A stretch of 64,000 nt of DNA from Cymodocea nodosa (GCA_036874045.1 CM072335.1:13350001-13414000); one strand, 5' to 3'; positions 31,692 to 44,535 are shown, counted from the first letter of the stretch. The notes: generated by a model not told the origin, from the letters alone. Program-made: numbers and translations.

Positions 31692-33320
31692 GAACAGAAG
31701 GATTTGGTGAGGAAAATTCTCAGATCCCTAAGTTCTAAATGGTCTCAAAAAATAACATTAATTGAGGAATCACGAGATTTAAATGTTTATACTATGAATG
31801 AACTTATAGGAAATTTAATAGCTTATGAAGTTCAATTAAATGAATCACTGAGTCACAACAAATTAAAACTGAAGAAAGAAATAGCTTTCGAAATTAATTC
31901 AGATTCTGATATATCTACTGATTCTGACGAGGATTTGATTTTGCTGACTATGAAATTCAAGAAAGCATGGAAAGCTAGGAAACAGCAAAGAAACAAAAAT
32001 GATAAATTCTCAATGTCAAAATCATTGAATGACAAGAATTCTTCATCTAGAAAGTATGTATGTTACAATTGTAGAAACCTAGACATCTTTCTCCAGATTG
32101 TCCTATGAAGAAAAATGAAAAGCAAAGTAGGACAAACCAGAAGAAGACGGCTTAGAAAACTCATAAAAAGTTTTACAAGAAAAAGACTTTGAAGGTCACT
32201 TGGGATGACACGTCTGAAGAGTCTGAATCTGAGGAATTTCCATCAAAATCTTCACATTCAGAAGGAGAACAAGAGTTAGAAGACGTTGCTCATGTGTGCT
32301 TCATGGCAGATGAGTCTGAGGTAATATCTGATCTTGAAAGTCATTCAGATTTCAACTTTGATGAATTATTATGTGCTTATCATGCATTATTACAAAAACT
32401 TAAAGTATGTAAACTGGAAAATAAGAATATTAGAAAATCTTCATCCATTATGGAAGAAGAAAATTGTTTCTTCTCTACTACTTTAGAAAAGTTTAAATGT
32501 GATAATGAAAATCATGCTAGAGATTTGCAAAAATTTAGATTTAATGAATGTATCTTGCATGAACAAATACAGAATATAAATGCTGAAAAATTAAAGATAG
32601 AATCTGAAAATGAAATGTTGAGAAACAATATAAATGAACTTGAATTAGAGATAGAAAAATTAAAACTGAGAGAGCAAGATTTAAATTCTACCTTTGAGAA
32701 ATGGAATTTAAGTCAAACTAAGTTAGACAAACTAACTAGTACCCCTGCGGTGTCTTATAAATTTGGCTTAGGATTTGATTATCCTGAATATCCTGAATCT
32801 CAAGCCAATAAAGGATTTATTAGTTGCAGTTCAAGTAAATCTAAGACTAAAATTCCTTTCATTATGAAACAAGGTAATAAATATGTAGAAGTAGGTACTT
32901 CAAGGGATGAATCATGCAGTACTAATATAAATCAATGTGATTTGTCAAATTGTACTTCTAACATGACTATAAATGTTTCTAAAAATCTTATTTCTTGTTC
33001 TGGAAATTCAATTTCTAAAATTTCAAACAATTGTAGTAAACTGAAAATTCAGAAACCTAAGTATGTAATTCAATACACTAGTATTAGACCAATTACTCAT
33101 TCTACATGTGATAAAACTAAAAATTCTTGTGCAGAAAAAGTTTTTGTATGTACAGAAAATGTTAATACAAGTACAAAATTTGGTATGAACTTACTGAAAT
33201 GTATAAGCATGACCAAAATAAATTAACATCTGATAAAAATATGTTTGGTCTTGATTATAGTATATCTGAAAACAAAAAGAATGATTGCAAAAGCAATAAT
33301 GCTATAAGTGATATACTTAG
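31692..33320 (+). pseudogene. copia gag (X2, part 2) fused to accessory-ORF end
   Basis: Continues the gag cut at 18657. EQKDLVRKILRSLSSKW begins in frame. The zinc knuckle (CYNCRN at about 32065) is destroyed by a one-base deletion. The tail runs open from 32189 to 33178, then another one-base deletion shifts the frame at NTSTK. At about 33303 the sequence jumps to the accessory-ORF end (SDILRRGR), so pol is missing. Less decayed than the copy at 8038-9100. Confidence 0.85.
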
Positions 33321-33686
33321 GAGGGGTCGATAACTGTTTTTGTTTGTTTCTGAATACAAAATGTAATGTTTGTATTACTTGTTTGATTTGATTGAACAAT
33401 ACATTTTTCTGTAAATGTCTTCAATTATTATTCTTGTTTACAGAAAGAGTTGTTGTAATTATATCTCTTATATATATATATATATATTCTCTATAATTAT
33501 CTTTTTGATTAATGACAAAAAGGGGGAGAAATATTATAAAAAGATGATTATGATCTTAATTGCATATATATATTATAAAAGGAGATGCTATTTAAATGGT
33601 TATTGTAATCTGACAGATAATAATTAGAACACTGATACTTATATAATTATTGACATCTGAGAGTTTTAGTTCTGAGAGGTAAAATT
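33321..33686 (+). other. copia 3' UTR of X2
   Basis: Same sequence as 29649-29999, including the upstream polypurine run AAAAAGGGGGAG at about 33517-33528. It ends at GAGGTAAAATTT, where the inverted LTR tip starts. No ORF of note. Confidence 0.75.
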
Positions 33687-33812
33687 TATATCAGTAAGCT
33701 TTTTCTGTATTAATTGATGATTTTAATTTCTTTTCACAAGCAATAGTAATTGAGCAAATATGATTATTTTCATTCAGCACACATCATCAAAACAAAAATA
33801 CTCAACACTATC
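33687..33812 (-). repeat. copia LTR tip and right target duplication in the F-box gene
   Basis: About 120 bases of the LTR start in antisense, ending ATACTCAACA at 33807. CTATC (33808-33812) duplicates 13064-13068. This is the right edge of the insertion that split the F-box gene. The rest of this LTR was lost at ATTTATATCAG, which the LTR and the 3' UTR share as microhomology. Confidence 0.9.
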
Positions 33813-34592
33813 ACTAGAGAAGAATGGAATATAAGAAGGCCTAATAAATTTGAAGTACCAATTGAAAATTGTGGGTTAGCTTTAACATTTTCTGATAAAA
33901 ATTTGACCATTCCTGAAAAATTGTATTACTAGAGACCAAATGGAAATTGGGATGAGGATTTATGCTTAAGTGTGTATAATTTTCTAAATAGATCCTGAAC
34001 TGAAAATACTATGATATATCTAGGACAGAAAGCATTAATTAACAACATACATGTTATATTTAATGGATATATATATTTAGTCATAGATATATCAGTTTCA
34101 TTTAGATCTGATTTATACATAGTAAGCATAGATAGTTATGATGATGACTTTATAGAAATATTGCCTATATCGAGTGATATATCTAAACCACCGTTTGCAG
34201 AATATGATAAAATTCAATTAGGAATGTGGTATAATGAATATGATGATCCTACTTTATGTTTGATAAGATGGTGGGATGAACTTATGAAATTTCAAATATG
34301 GATTATGAAAGACCTAAATGAATGGAAGTGGGAAGAGGAATATATTGAAATGTTTGTTGAAATAGAAACAACTACATTATCTTGGAACAGAAAAGGATCC
34401 ATTTCTACATTTCAATTCATTAATGGAAATACACTTATATTTAGTATTGATAACATATTGCAAGTTTACAAGTTAAAAAGGAAAGCAAACTGCATTAAAA
34501 TAGAATTAATATTAAGAAGAATTATGCCTAAAAAGTTTACTTGGACTAACACATTTATTCCAATTGTTACTACTTTTCAATCATGTTCTTAA
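33813..34592 (+). pseudogene. F-box protein gene, C-terminal part (original locus)
   Basis: Continues codon 120 of 12709-13068 without loss of frame. TREEWNIRRPNKFEV completes the NP-TRE block. The F-box-associated region follows: NGYIYLVIDISVSFRSDLYI, SIDSYDDDFIEILPIS, LIRWWDELMKFQIWIMKDLN, EWKWEEEYIE, INGNTLIFSIDN. This substrate-binding part has the usual kelch-like strand pattern. Stops at about 33930 (YY-stop-RPNG) and 33990 (NRS-stop-TEN) are shared with the duplicate at 9580-10359, so they predate it. Terminal stop is at 34590-34592. Confidence 0.85.
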
Positions 34593-35105
34593 AGTGTGAT
34601 TCTATGCTTTTAATGTTGTATGTACTCTGCATTTATTTTTAGAAAAGGAAGAAAACTTTTTAGTTTTGTTTTATTTTATAAAAAGAAAAGAAAAAATATA
34701 TATATAAATCCAGTTTGTTGGTATCTATTTTGGGAAACCAATTGGCTTGCTTATGAGCCACCAAAGGCATAGGAGCTTGGGTTCCACACAAGACACTAAT
34801 TTAACAATTTATGTTTTGTTATTTTGTTATATATTCTGCTTTTATTTGTGAATGAAAAGTTTTTCAGAATCAAAAGTAGGAAGATATTGAAGGAGATACA
34901 AAAGAACAAGTTATGTAATTGATTACTTATCCTGAATTTACATTTAAACTCAGTTCGTGGAGTTATTCATTCACTCAACGAATTAAGTTCGTTAAGTTAG
35001 GTGCTAAGTCAACGAAACAATATTCATGCCTGCTAACAATTACTGTATTTACTATAAAATCTTTTACATTGAGGACAATGCAAAATGTAGGTATGGGAGG
35101 GAGGT
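34593..35105 (+). other. F-box 3' flank and gypsy 3' UTR with polypurine tract
   Basis: No gene. CATTGAGGACAATG at 35067-35080 followed by GTATGGGAGGGAGG (35091-35104) is an Athila-type end just before an LTR. A palindrome CACTCAACGAA...TTCGTTAAGTT lies at about 34973-35000. The rest is AT-rich, with nothing I recognise. Confidence 0.65.
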
Positions 35106-37150
35106 AATTAGATTAAAAGCCAAGTAATTTTGTTAATTAGAGGAATTAGAATGGTGTTGCAAAGTTCTGTGAAATTGAAAATTTTTTATGAATTTGCTAT
35201 AACTAACTGAAATTTCCTATAACTATCCGATAATTGAGACTATCAAATTTTTAAGAACTGTAAATGCATGAATGTTATATTTAGAATCTTATATAAGATG
35301 CTACAAAATTTTAATATTAATACAAATCTGGATATAGTATCCTATGTTTTTATTGAATTTTATGAGTATCCAAATTTTCTATTATTTCGGAGAGTTATAT
35401 TACATGTATCGGACAATTATGTTTTAAACACTTAAAGAATATTTTATTATTTCCTAGAGTACACGTGTTGTAATCTTAATGCATGACTTAAGTGGATTTT
35501 CGGTAAGTTATCTGGTAACTATCCAAAATGTGTCTAAGCATCAGATAGTTAGATTTGCAAGTATCTGAAATATCTCTTTATCATAAAACTGCCTGAGGAC
35601 ACGTGTTGCGTTTTGGAAACTTGACTTAAGTTATCTTTTGGAAGGTTAGGTGCTAACTATCCGAAATGCATATAAGTTTCGGATACTTATAATTATAAAT
35701 ATCTAAAACATCTGAACTAGTTATTTCTTTATTGCACGTATTTTATAGTTAAATCAACGAAGTAAGTCCGTTGAGTTATTTGTAACTCCACAGACCATTT
35801 ATTTTCTAATATGCCACTATAGCAGTTGCAAAAACAAGAAATTCGAAGGAAAACCACAATTGCACATATCACACAGGAATTCACTCATGGAATAAAGAAG
35901 AAATCACCATTGTTGATATGAATGAAGGAAATCCAACTAATCATCTAAACAAGTAGTTACTACAGAAAGAAATATAAAAGAAGAGGAGAAAGACGAAGAA
36001 AGGTGTGTGTGTAGAGGTGAACCGCGCTAACTACAGGAAGCGTTAGAAGTTCCTTGAAGCTCCACACCACCACCAAAATCACCAACCATCAGAGGTCTGT
36101 GAGAATACTTTCCTAATGTTAGGTCAATTTTGAGCCAAACACGGTGATTGATAACTACTGTGAGGAGTAATCGCGTTGCAGGAAGGGAAGCCATTTTCAC
36201 TAAGCACCGACTCATATCTCAAGAGATCGTACAACTTCTAGCCTTGGTTTCGGGTTGATGCCAGTATGCTGAAGAGGAGATCATCTTATAATTCTTGATT
36301 CATGATTCTATAGGGAGAGGAGGAAAGATTGTAAGTGATTAATTTTTCAGTGGTGTAATCACGCTGTATGTAGTGACGAAAGTTTTTATTATCGATAGAG
36401 ATTTTTACATTTCACCTTTCATTCATTTTCAAGAACATATCAAAACAAAAATATCAAAAACAACAAATTATCTATGTTTACATTTAGTATTAAAGTGTTG
36501 TATTATTTGTTTTGTATCATGATTAATGGTATCATTGTTAGTATTGTGAATGTTTTATGCTTGTTTGATTCAGAAAATAGAAAATAGTTTTATTGTTTAC
36601 TGACATAGATTCGTTCTAGATACTTAAAGATTTTAATGGTTACTATTTGAAATATTTGAATGTTAGTGTTGCTTAATGATAAATCTAATATTAACTAACA
36701 TTAAAGAGCTTAATTGATGTTATTAACATTCTATGGAACCGCCTAATGGTTGGCAAAATTCCTTTGTAAATAGCAGTATTTAACTAGAAAGGTAGGCTTG
36801 TGGAGTTAACTTAAGTCCACAAGGTTAGTCTGTTGAGTTAACCATAACTCCACAAACTAGGTTTGTTGTGTTAATTGTAACTCAACGGAGTGCTTAACTG
36901 AACACATATAAACTCCAATATAAAAATCAAAACAATACACAATTCTTACTCAATCTCTATGGGATCGACTTGTACTTGCACACAAATACAATATACACTG
37001 TGCACTTGCAGTTAAAAATACAAATTAGATTTAATATCTAATTTGTGTGAAAGGTTGTTTGTTTACTTCTAAAAGTAATTATTTATATAAGCATAAAAAC
37101 AAATTAAACAAGTTTTTTGGCACTACTATATAAACAAGTTTATGATTTAA
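35106..37150 (+). repeat. gypsy LTR of element C (sense)
   Basis: Preceded by a polypurine tract yet followed by the interior of a sense-strand element, so it serves two neighbours, a sign of tandem elements sharing an LTR. TATA box TATAAAAG at 35973-35980. It matches LTRs A and E inverted, from about 35365 on. The first 250 bases diverge. Palindromes at 35748-35800 and 36800-36890. The 3' edge is blurred: no recognisable primer site follows. Confidence 0.75.
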
Positions 37151-38172
37151 CTTTTCGCAACAATACAAGTAGCATTAGAGGATCAAGAGAAAACAACTTT
37201 CACATGTCCTAATGGAATTTATGCTTTTAAGAGAATGCCATTCGGATAATGCAATGCACTAGCTACCTTTCAAAGGTGTATGTAGGGCATATTCACTGGA
37301 ATGATTGAAGATATTTTAAAAATATTTATGGATGATTTTACTGTATATGGAACTTCATATGAAGTGTGTTTAAATAATTTAGATCTAGTATTAAAATGTT
37401 GTGTGGAAAAAAATTTGGTTCTAAATTGGGGAAAATGTCATTTCATGGTTAAACAAGGAATAGTCTTGGGACATGTTTCAAAGAAAGGGCTGGAAGTAGA
37501 TAAAACTAAAATAGAAGTAATTTCTAATCTACCAAAACCTAAATCAGTAAAATATATTAGATCATTTCTAGAACATGTAGGATTTTATAGAAGATTTATT
37601 AAAGATTTTAGCAAAATAGCTAAACCTTTAACCAATTTATTAAAAGATGTTTCATTCAACTTTGATAAAAATTGCAAGGAAGCATTTTTCAAGCTTAAAA
37701 CTAGCTTAATTTCAACTCCTATAATACAAGCACTTGATTGGAGCCATCCATTTGAATTAATGTGTGATGCATCTGATTTTTCAATAGGAGCAGTGTTGGG
37801 ACAAAAGATAGAAAAATCTCCTAGAGTGATTCATTATGCAAGCAAAACATTAAATGATGCTCAAGTTAATTATACAACTACTAAAAAAGCACTGTTAGCT
37901 GTTGTTTTTGCCTTAGAAAAGTTTAGATCATATCTAATTGGAGCTAAAGTGATAGTATACACAAATCATTTAGCTTTAAAACACCTAATAGCAAAGAAAG
38001 AGATTAAACCTAGATTGATCCGATGAATATTATTATTACAAGAATTTGATCTAGAAATTAAAGATAAAAAAGGTTGTGAGAATGTAGTAGCAAATCTTTT
38101 ATCTAGATTACAAATAGAAAAATCAAACATTGAAATTAAGGATAATTTTCCTAATGAACAATTAATGACCAT
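37151..38172 (+). pseudogene. gypsy RT C-half and RNase H, element C
   Basis: PBS, gag, protease and the RT N-half are deleted: the LTR end is followed within about 20 bases by VALEDQEKTTFTCPNG (37169). Two stops replace residues of MPFGLCNALATFQRCMQG. The catalytic box IFMDDFTVYG (37319-37348) is intact, then ISNLPKPKSVKYIRSFLEHV and FYRRFIKDFSKIAKPL. RNase H keeps MCDASDFSIG and LLAVVFALEKF but reads YTNHLALKHL, the same Asp-to-Asn loss as A, and TTKKALLAV lacks the Glu. It is cut at LMTI by a copia LTR (TSD ACCAT 38168-38172). Confidence 0.88.
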
Positions 38173-38675
38173 TGTTGAGTATTTTGTTTTGATGATGTGT
38201 GCTAAATGAAAGTAATCATATTTGCTCAATTACTATTGCTTGTGAAAGGAAATTAAGTACATCAATTAATACAGAAAAAGTTTATTGATATAAATAATTG
38301 TCTGTATTGGATCTGAAATTATACTAAGTTAAATAACTAGTCGTTTCATTGCATTAATTTCTTATTTAACTAAATGTTAAGATAACGTGTGTTTTTATTG
38401 AAAAGCATGATATGTTTTAAAGTTATATCTTCTGTATCGTGAACATTGCACGTTTAGACAACTCGTTAAGTTAGAGTGTTATTTGTATAGAGGTCACGTG
38501 AGAACTCGTTAAGTTAGTGAGTAAAAGAAGAGACGAACTCGTTAAGTTGGTGTTGTACACGTGCTGAAATTAAAGGTTACAAATGTTATATTGTATCATA
38601 TAAGGTGCACATATTTAACTTGTTAAGTTAACATAACTAAACGTGTTGAGTTACTATATTAAATACTAAGGCAAC

Positions 38676-39497
38676 TGTTAGGATCGATAGGCTCACTAGA
38701 GGGGGGGTGAATGGTGAAGGTGTGTAAGTTTACTTCTTTTTAATTAAGAATCAGTTGATTCTATCAAACAGTGTATTGAACTAAATTAAATGGATGCACA
38801 ACAATAAGAAGAAAATAACACAGTAATTTTTAGGTGATTCACCAACTCGGCTAGTCCACCCCCAAGATACACTTGAGCTTCACTAAGTAGACAAGTACTT
38901 ACAACACTTGCTTTCAGGTTGAAGCAAGAACTAACACTTAGAGCTTTTAGGTATAAGCTCAATAACCAACCTTTCTTCAAGCTTTCAAGTTGAAGCTCTC
39001 AACCAACAATGAGTTTTCAAGTTGAAACTCACAAACCAACAGCTTGAACTTTTTATTAGAGTATATGAGTTTCTGCACGTGGGTAATTGAATGACTTAAG
39101 TTTTAGATAGTTAGCTTTTCTAACTTGCCAAAAAGTCCTTTAGCTTTCGGATAGTTAACTCCTTAACTCTCCAATCATTCAATCTTTCTTAATTGTCCGA
39201 TCATTTAACTCTCTGAAGGCTTTGTAAATTCGGATAGTTATTCTTTTAACTATCCGATGGTATTTCTACTGCTTTACTCTTCAGATACTTAAGCCTGTAA
39301 CTTACCAAAAATTAACTTTCTTCTGAATACTTGGCTTGGTAATTATCTGATTTTCTTGTAGCTTTATAGCGGTAAATTCTAAACTACCTAAATCTGTTTA
39401 TCTACCTTCTGATCTTTAGCTGCACTATCTTCATTGTGAAATACAATATGTTTCCTCACATAGGTTTTTGCATTATCAAAATACTAGGGTCCTAACA
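38676..39497 (-). repeat. 3' LTR of element N (internally deleted)
   Basis: 822 bp against 1439 bp for the other LTR. About 620 bases are missing after TTTTTATTAGAGT (near 39065), rejoining at GTAATTGAATGACTTAAG. This takes out most of the region around the core promoter. Hairpin repeats at 38907-39030 are kept. Confidence 0.9.
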
Positions 39498-39911
39498 ATC
39501 TCCCTCTTTTTGATAATGACAAAACCCTTTACTTTTATTTACATGTATTTCACTCCCTAGATTGTTTCTATACATTCAGTCACACAGAAACTAAGTAAAG
39601 TAAAGATTCACAATGAATATAAAGAAGGGAAGTTAATTCCTCCCCTTGACTGTGTGCTGTCTTCTCCCCCTGTTTGTGTGCTGAGATTTCACTCCCCCTT
39701 TTAATACTTCTCTTTTTGTCTATGCTGGAAATACTGGAATTTTCCATATTCTTCTCCAATTGCCATATTCTTCTCCCCATTTTTGTCATTATATAAAAAA
39801 GGTGACTAATATCTGTAAAACTGTAAAATTGATATCTAATATATCCTGCACAAGTACATGTTAGCAGAAAGCAAGCTCCCATATGGTGAGCTTGAGGAAT
39901 AATAAAAGCAT
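39498..39911 (-). other. polypurine tract and 3' UTR of element N
   Basis: In element sense AAAAAGAGGGAGATT abuts the LTR (39512-39498). A second purine run in ATGACAAAAATGGGGAGAAG lies at about 39793-39774, with further short G-rich runs between (39655-39700). No ORF beyond chance. Confidence 0.75.
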
Positions 39912-42900
39912 TTAAAGATCATGTAATGAACATATGCCTAGATTTCTTCTAATATAATTAAAGATTGATTCATTTAAGGGTTTTGTGAAAATATCTGCAA
40001 GTTGATTTTCTGTTGGAACAAACTTGGGTGTGATGTTCCCTTTCTTCACATGATCTCTTAGAAAATGTGTCTCATCTTGATATGCTTGGCTCTGGAATGA
40101 AGTACTGTATTCTTAGATAAACTTATTGCACTACTATTATTACAAAATATAACTATATTCTGAATTTTCAATCTGTAGTCTACTAAAGTTTGCTGGATCC
40201 AAAGAATTTGAGCACAACACACACTTGCTACAATATATTCAGCTTCAGTAGTAGATAATGCAATACAGTTTTGTTTCCTACTGAACCATGAGATTAATGA
40301 ATTTCCAAGTAGTTGGCATGTGCCACTAGTACTTTTTCTGTCAGATCTGCTACCTGCATAATCTGCATCACTATAGCTTGTTAACATTAGATTGCTGTCA
40401 GTTGAGTAGAATAATCCAAAATCTTTGATGCCTTGTAGATATTTGATAATTCTTTTGATTGATTTCAGATGAGATTCCTTAAGTGATGCTTGAAATCTAG
40501 CACACAAGCATACATTGAACATAATATTTGGCCTACTTGCTGAAAGATACAACAGGGATCCAATCATGCCTCTATATTTCTTTTGATCTACTACAACACT
40601 TGAATCATCCATTTCAAGTTTAGTGCTTGAACTCATTGGAGTATTTGCAGATTTGATGTTTTTATAACCAAATTTCTTCAACATCTCTTTGCAGTATTTC
40701 TCTTGGTTGATAAAGATGCCATTTTGCACTTGATGGATCTGTAAGCCTAAGAAAAACTTCAATTCTCCCATTATGCTCATTTCAAATTTATTTTTCATCA
40801 AATTTTGAAATCTATGACAGAGTTTTTCTAAAGTGGCTCCAAAAACTATATCATCAACATATATCTATACAATCAAAATGTGCAAATCAAAAGTTTTGAT
40901 AAACAAAGTGCTGTCCACTTTGCCTATAGAGAAATTATTTACAGTTAAGAACTTTTTCAATTTCTCATACCAAGCCCTGGGTGCCTATTTCAGACCATAT
41001 AAAGCCTTTCTTAGTTTGTAGGCATGATCTGGCTTGACTTCATCTTCAAATCCAAGAGGTTGTTTAACAAAAACTTCTTCTTGAATTTCTCCATTTAAAA
41101 AGGCACTTTTCACATCCATCTAAAACAATTTTATTTTCATACTACTTGCAAAAGCAAGTAACATTCTGATAGCTTCTATTCTAGCTATAGGTGCAAAAGT
41201 TTCTTCATAGTCAATACCTTCTTGCTGGTTATAGCCTTGTGTAACTAGTCAAGCTTTATTTCTGAGTATGTTTCCTTCTTCATCTAATTTGTTTTTGAAA
41301 ATCTATTTAGTTCCAATTATGGATTTTCCTACAGGTTTTTCCACTAGTTCCTAGACATTGTTTTTCTGGAAATGATTTATTTCTTCCTACATAGCCATTG
41401 TCCAGTAAGTATCCTTACAGGCTTTATCTACTGATTTTAGCTCTATTTCTAACACAAATGCACAAAAATTGCAAATATCTTGTGCTTTGCTTTGAGTTTG
41501 TACCCCTTTAGTTATATTTCCAATTATTTGTTCCACGGGGTGGTCAGATTTGAACTTCCAACTGTTATAATTCTAATTTGAAGCTTGAGATTTGAGTTTT
41601 TACTTGTAGTTATCTTTTTCAAAACTTTCATTATCACTTTCACTGTGAATCTTCAAATATCTTAAATTCTATATCAATTCTTCATCAAACTGAACATTTA
41701 TGCTTTCTTCTACTCTTCTGTCTTTGGCAAAGTATACTCTGTATGCTTTACTTCTGGATGAGTATCCAACAAATATAGCAGGTTCAGATTTTGCATCAAA
41801 CTTGTCTTTAGCATTTCCAGTATTTAATACAAAGCATTTGCATCCAAAAGAGTTAAAGTGACCAACATTTGGAGTCTTATCAAACCAAAGTTCAAAAGGA
41901 GTTTTATTTTTCAAAGATCTGATATGAGTCCTGTTGGATATGTGACAGGTTGTACCTACAGCTTTAGCCCAAAGAAATTTTGGCAAATTAGTTGCATTCA
42001 ACATAGTTCTAGCCATTTCTTGCAATGTTCTATTTTTCCTTTCCACAACTCCATTTTGAGCTGTAGTTCTAGGACAGGAGAATTCATGCAGGATTCCAAA
42101 TGCATTGCAAAGATTTTCAAATTCATAGTTTTCAAATTCTCCTCCATAATCACTTTTGATTTTCTTCACTGTTAGTTCCTTTTGATTCTGAACTCTTATG
42201 CAGAAGTTTTTGAACTCATTGCAAGTCTCATTTTTATGTGTCAAAAATATTACCCAAGTTAATCTAAAGAAATCATCAACAATAACAAAGGTATATTTTC
42301 AACCCCCAAGACTTGATACTTGAGATGGGCCAAACAAATCCAAATGTAATAGTTCCAATGGCCTTTTGGTGGTAAATTCATTTTTGCTATGAAGAGAAGT
42401 TCTCTTCTGCTTCCCTAGCATACAATCACTACACACTCTATCTTTCTTAAATGTAAGTTTAGGTAGTCCCCTGACAAGATCACCCTTGGATAATTTTCTA
42501 AAAGTCTTCATACTGACGTGACCAAGTCTTTTATGCCACAACCAATCATCTTCACTAGATGCTACCAAACAGGAATTGCTTGCAGAATTTTCACATGGAA
42601 AGTTTAATGTATAAATTGAGCAATTTCTAATACTAGTAAATTTTATTTCATTTGTAGCTGGATCAATAATGTGACAATTTTCAGTAGTAAAAGAAACTGT
42701 ATAACCTTTATCACATAATTGTCCTACACTTAATAAATTTTGTTTTAATCCATTGACATGCAAGACATTCTCAATTATAACATTTTCAGATGTAATATTT
42801 CCTATTGCAGTTATTTTACACTTTTCATTATTTCCAAACTTAGCAGATCCTGAACTTAAACTTTTAACAAAATCAAGAAATCTTTTCTTACCTATCATGT

Positions 42901-42979
42901 GCTTTGAGCATCCACTATCCACAATCCATTTTGTTGTACGTGCTTGGAGCTCCTTGTCATCTTGCAAATTATACTGAAA
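39912..42979 (-). pseudogene. pol of copia element N
   Basis: Protease: WIVDSGCSKHMIG (42930-42890). Integrase: WLWHKRLGHVSMKTFRKLSK and CSDCMLGKQKR (HHCC zinc site), LELLHLDLFGPS, KIKSDYGGEFEN, AQNGVVERKNRTLQEMARTM, so all catalytic residues are present. One stop lies at GG-stop-KY (about 42300). [52 protein letters not shown] (about 40845-40870), with three or four stops. RNase H: SRSDRKSTSGTCQLLG and STTEAEYIVAS; the later catalytic Asp reads FCNNSSAISL instead of the usual C-D. Ends KPLNESIFNYIRRNLGICS with stop at 39912-39914. Confidence 0.9.
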
Positions 42980-44484
42980 TTAAGGCTTTTGGTACCCAAA
43001 TCTTCTTGGATCCAATAGAGTTAGTCCTTAAAACATTAAATCTATTGCCTCTTAGCAGCCACATATGACTTGATCTTCTTTTGATGGTAAACACAGTGGT
43101 GCCATCTCTATATGATCGAATCATTCCACCACAATAAGGTACTTCCTATGGTGTAGCATACCTTAGGCCATATTTATTTCCATTAGGTCGTTGAGATCCT
43201 ATCATTTTATTTAGTCCTTTTTGACCTTAAGTGAATTTACATATGGTATTTTTCAGATCAGATATTGTAGTTAATAAGTTTTTATTTTCTTCTTTTAATT
43301 CATAGTTATCACAACTATATTCATCCAAGTTAGATTTCAGATTTCTCTTTTCAACTACAGGTGTTTCTAATTTAGCAAGGGAATCTTCTAAACAATTATT
43401 CAACCTTTTAATTTCTTTCTTAAATTCTCTACATTTAACATATAGATTATTTACAGTAGACAGAAGACTACTAATATCTAATTCATCATGCTCATTTTTC
43501 AAGCTAGAGGAAGAAGTAGAACATACCTCCTGAGTCTAAAGAGCTATCTGATGAACTACTATCATTCCAAGTAGCTTTAAGAGCCATTTTCTTTTTGTTC
43601 TTCCACCTTTTCTTCCTTTTTGATTGCTCCTCTTCTACTTGCAATGGACAAAAGGTCTGTATGTGTCCTTGCCTTTTGCATTTGAAGCATGTGGGAATAG
43701 TTCTTTTGGAGGAGCTAATCTTATTCTTTTTCTTCATGAACTTCCTAAAGTTCCTTGCCAGCAACATAATCTCATCATCATCTGAACTTAGAGCTTCTTC
43801 AGTTGAAGGAAATGCAATTTCCTTTTTCTTTTTAACTTTCTTTTCAACTATTCCCTTTTGTTCCTTCTAGTCTTTCATTTGAACTTCGTCGGCCAGAAGA
43901 TTGCCTAATAGTTCTTCAACTGTATAATTGTTGAGATCCTTGGAATCTTGGATAGAGGTAGACTTCTGTTTTCACTCGACGGTTAAACTTCTTAGGATCT
44001 TCTGTACCTGTTCACGAGAAGAAAATTCCTTTCCTAGGCCTTTCAAACTATTAATAATTTCAGTGAATCTTAAAAACATTTCAGTTATGTTTTCATTATC
44101 ATCCATTTTAAATAGTTCTAGTTTTCTCAATAGAATGCTAATTTTAGTATCCTTCACTTGGCTTGTACCTTTGTGAGTCACTTGAAGGATTTTCCAAGCC
44201 TCATGTGTAGACTTACATGCAGAAACTTTGTTATATTATTCAGCAGTTAGTACACAGTATATAGCATTCAGCCCTCTAGCATCCAACTAGATGATTCTCT
44301 CATCCTCCTCAGACCAGTTCATAACATCACTAGTTGGAAGTGTAGTTCCAAGAACAACAATCTTCTAGAGTTTTACATCAGAACTCCTAAGGAAACACTC
44401 CATTCTATTCTTCCAATAGTTATAATTGGAACCATCAAATAGAGGAGGTCTGTGGATGTTTTGTCCCTTAGCAAATTAAGCCAT
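42980..44484 (-). pseudogene. gag of copia element N
   Basis: ATG at 44484, then HRPPLFDGSNYNYWKNRMEC, GTSQVKDTKISILLRKLELF, FTEIINSLKGLGKEFSSREQ. The zinc knuckle CFKCKRQGHIQTFC (43700-43655) is intact. A basic stretch KRKKRWKNKKKMALKATW and a Ser/Asp tract follow. The coiled-coil-like tail (NNLYVKCREFKKEIKRLNNC) is in a shifted frame (43502-43227). Several stops, mostly TAG/TAA in place of W or Q codons, and at least two indels. Confidence 0.85.
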
Positions 44485-44521
44485 AAATCCAGATGGTTAA
44501 ATCTTATAACGGATTAACCAA

Positions 44522-44533
44522 GCTTTGATACCA
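44522..44533 (-). promoter_or_regulatory. primer-binding site of element N
   Basis: In element sense TGGTATCAAAGC, the initiator tRNA-Met site with one mismatch, two bases inside the LTR. Confidence 0.88.
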
Positions 44534-44535
44534 AT

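Larger units (their letters stand above)
32272..36247. repeat. 3.97 kb duplicated segment, copy 2 (probable source)
   Basis: Partner of 8038-12011. This copy is continuous with X2 gag on the left and with a full gypsy LTR on the right, and it carries the F-box half that matches the left half at 13068. It is therefore the likely source and 8038-12011 the derivative. Confidence 0.8.

Noticed and set aside
8038-33320. Idea of a mobile pol-less copia derivative, since the gag to accessory-end junction occurs twice
   Set aside because: Both junctions lie inside the 3.97 kb duplication, so they are one event and not two transpositions.
39580-39882. 100-codon minus-strand ORF after pol of N as a possible short accessory ORF
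   Set aside because: It covers several polypurine-like runs of the 3' UTR, shows no similarity to the accessory ORFs and has low-complexity composition.
41858-42175. Plus-strand ORF of 105 codons, and similar ORFs at 42753, 43595, 43928, 57897-opposite strand
   Set aside because: Shadows of the antisense gag/pol frames of element N and others, with no independent evidence.
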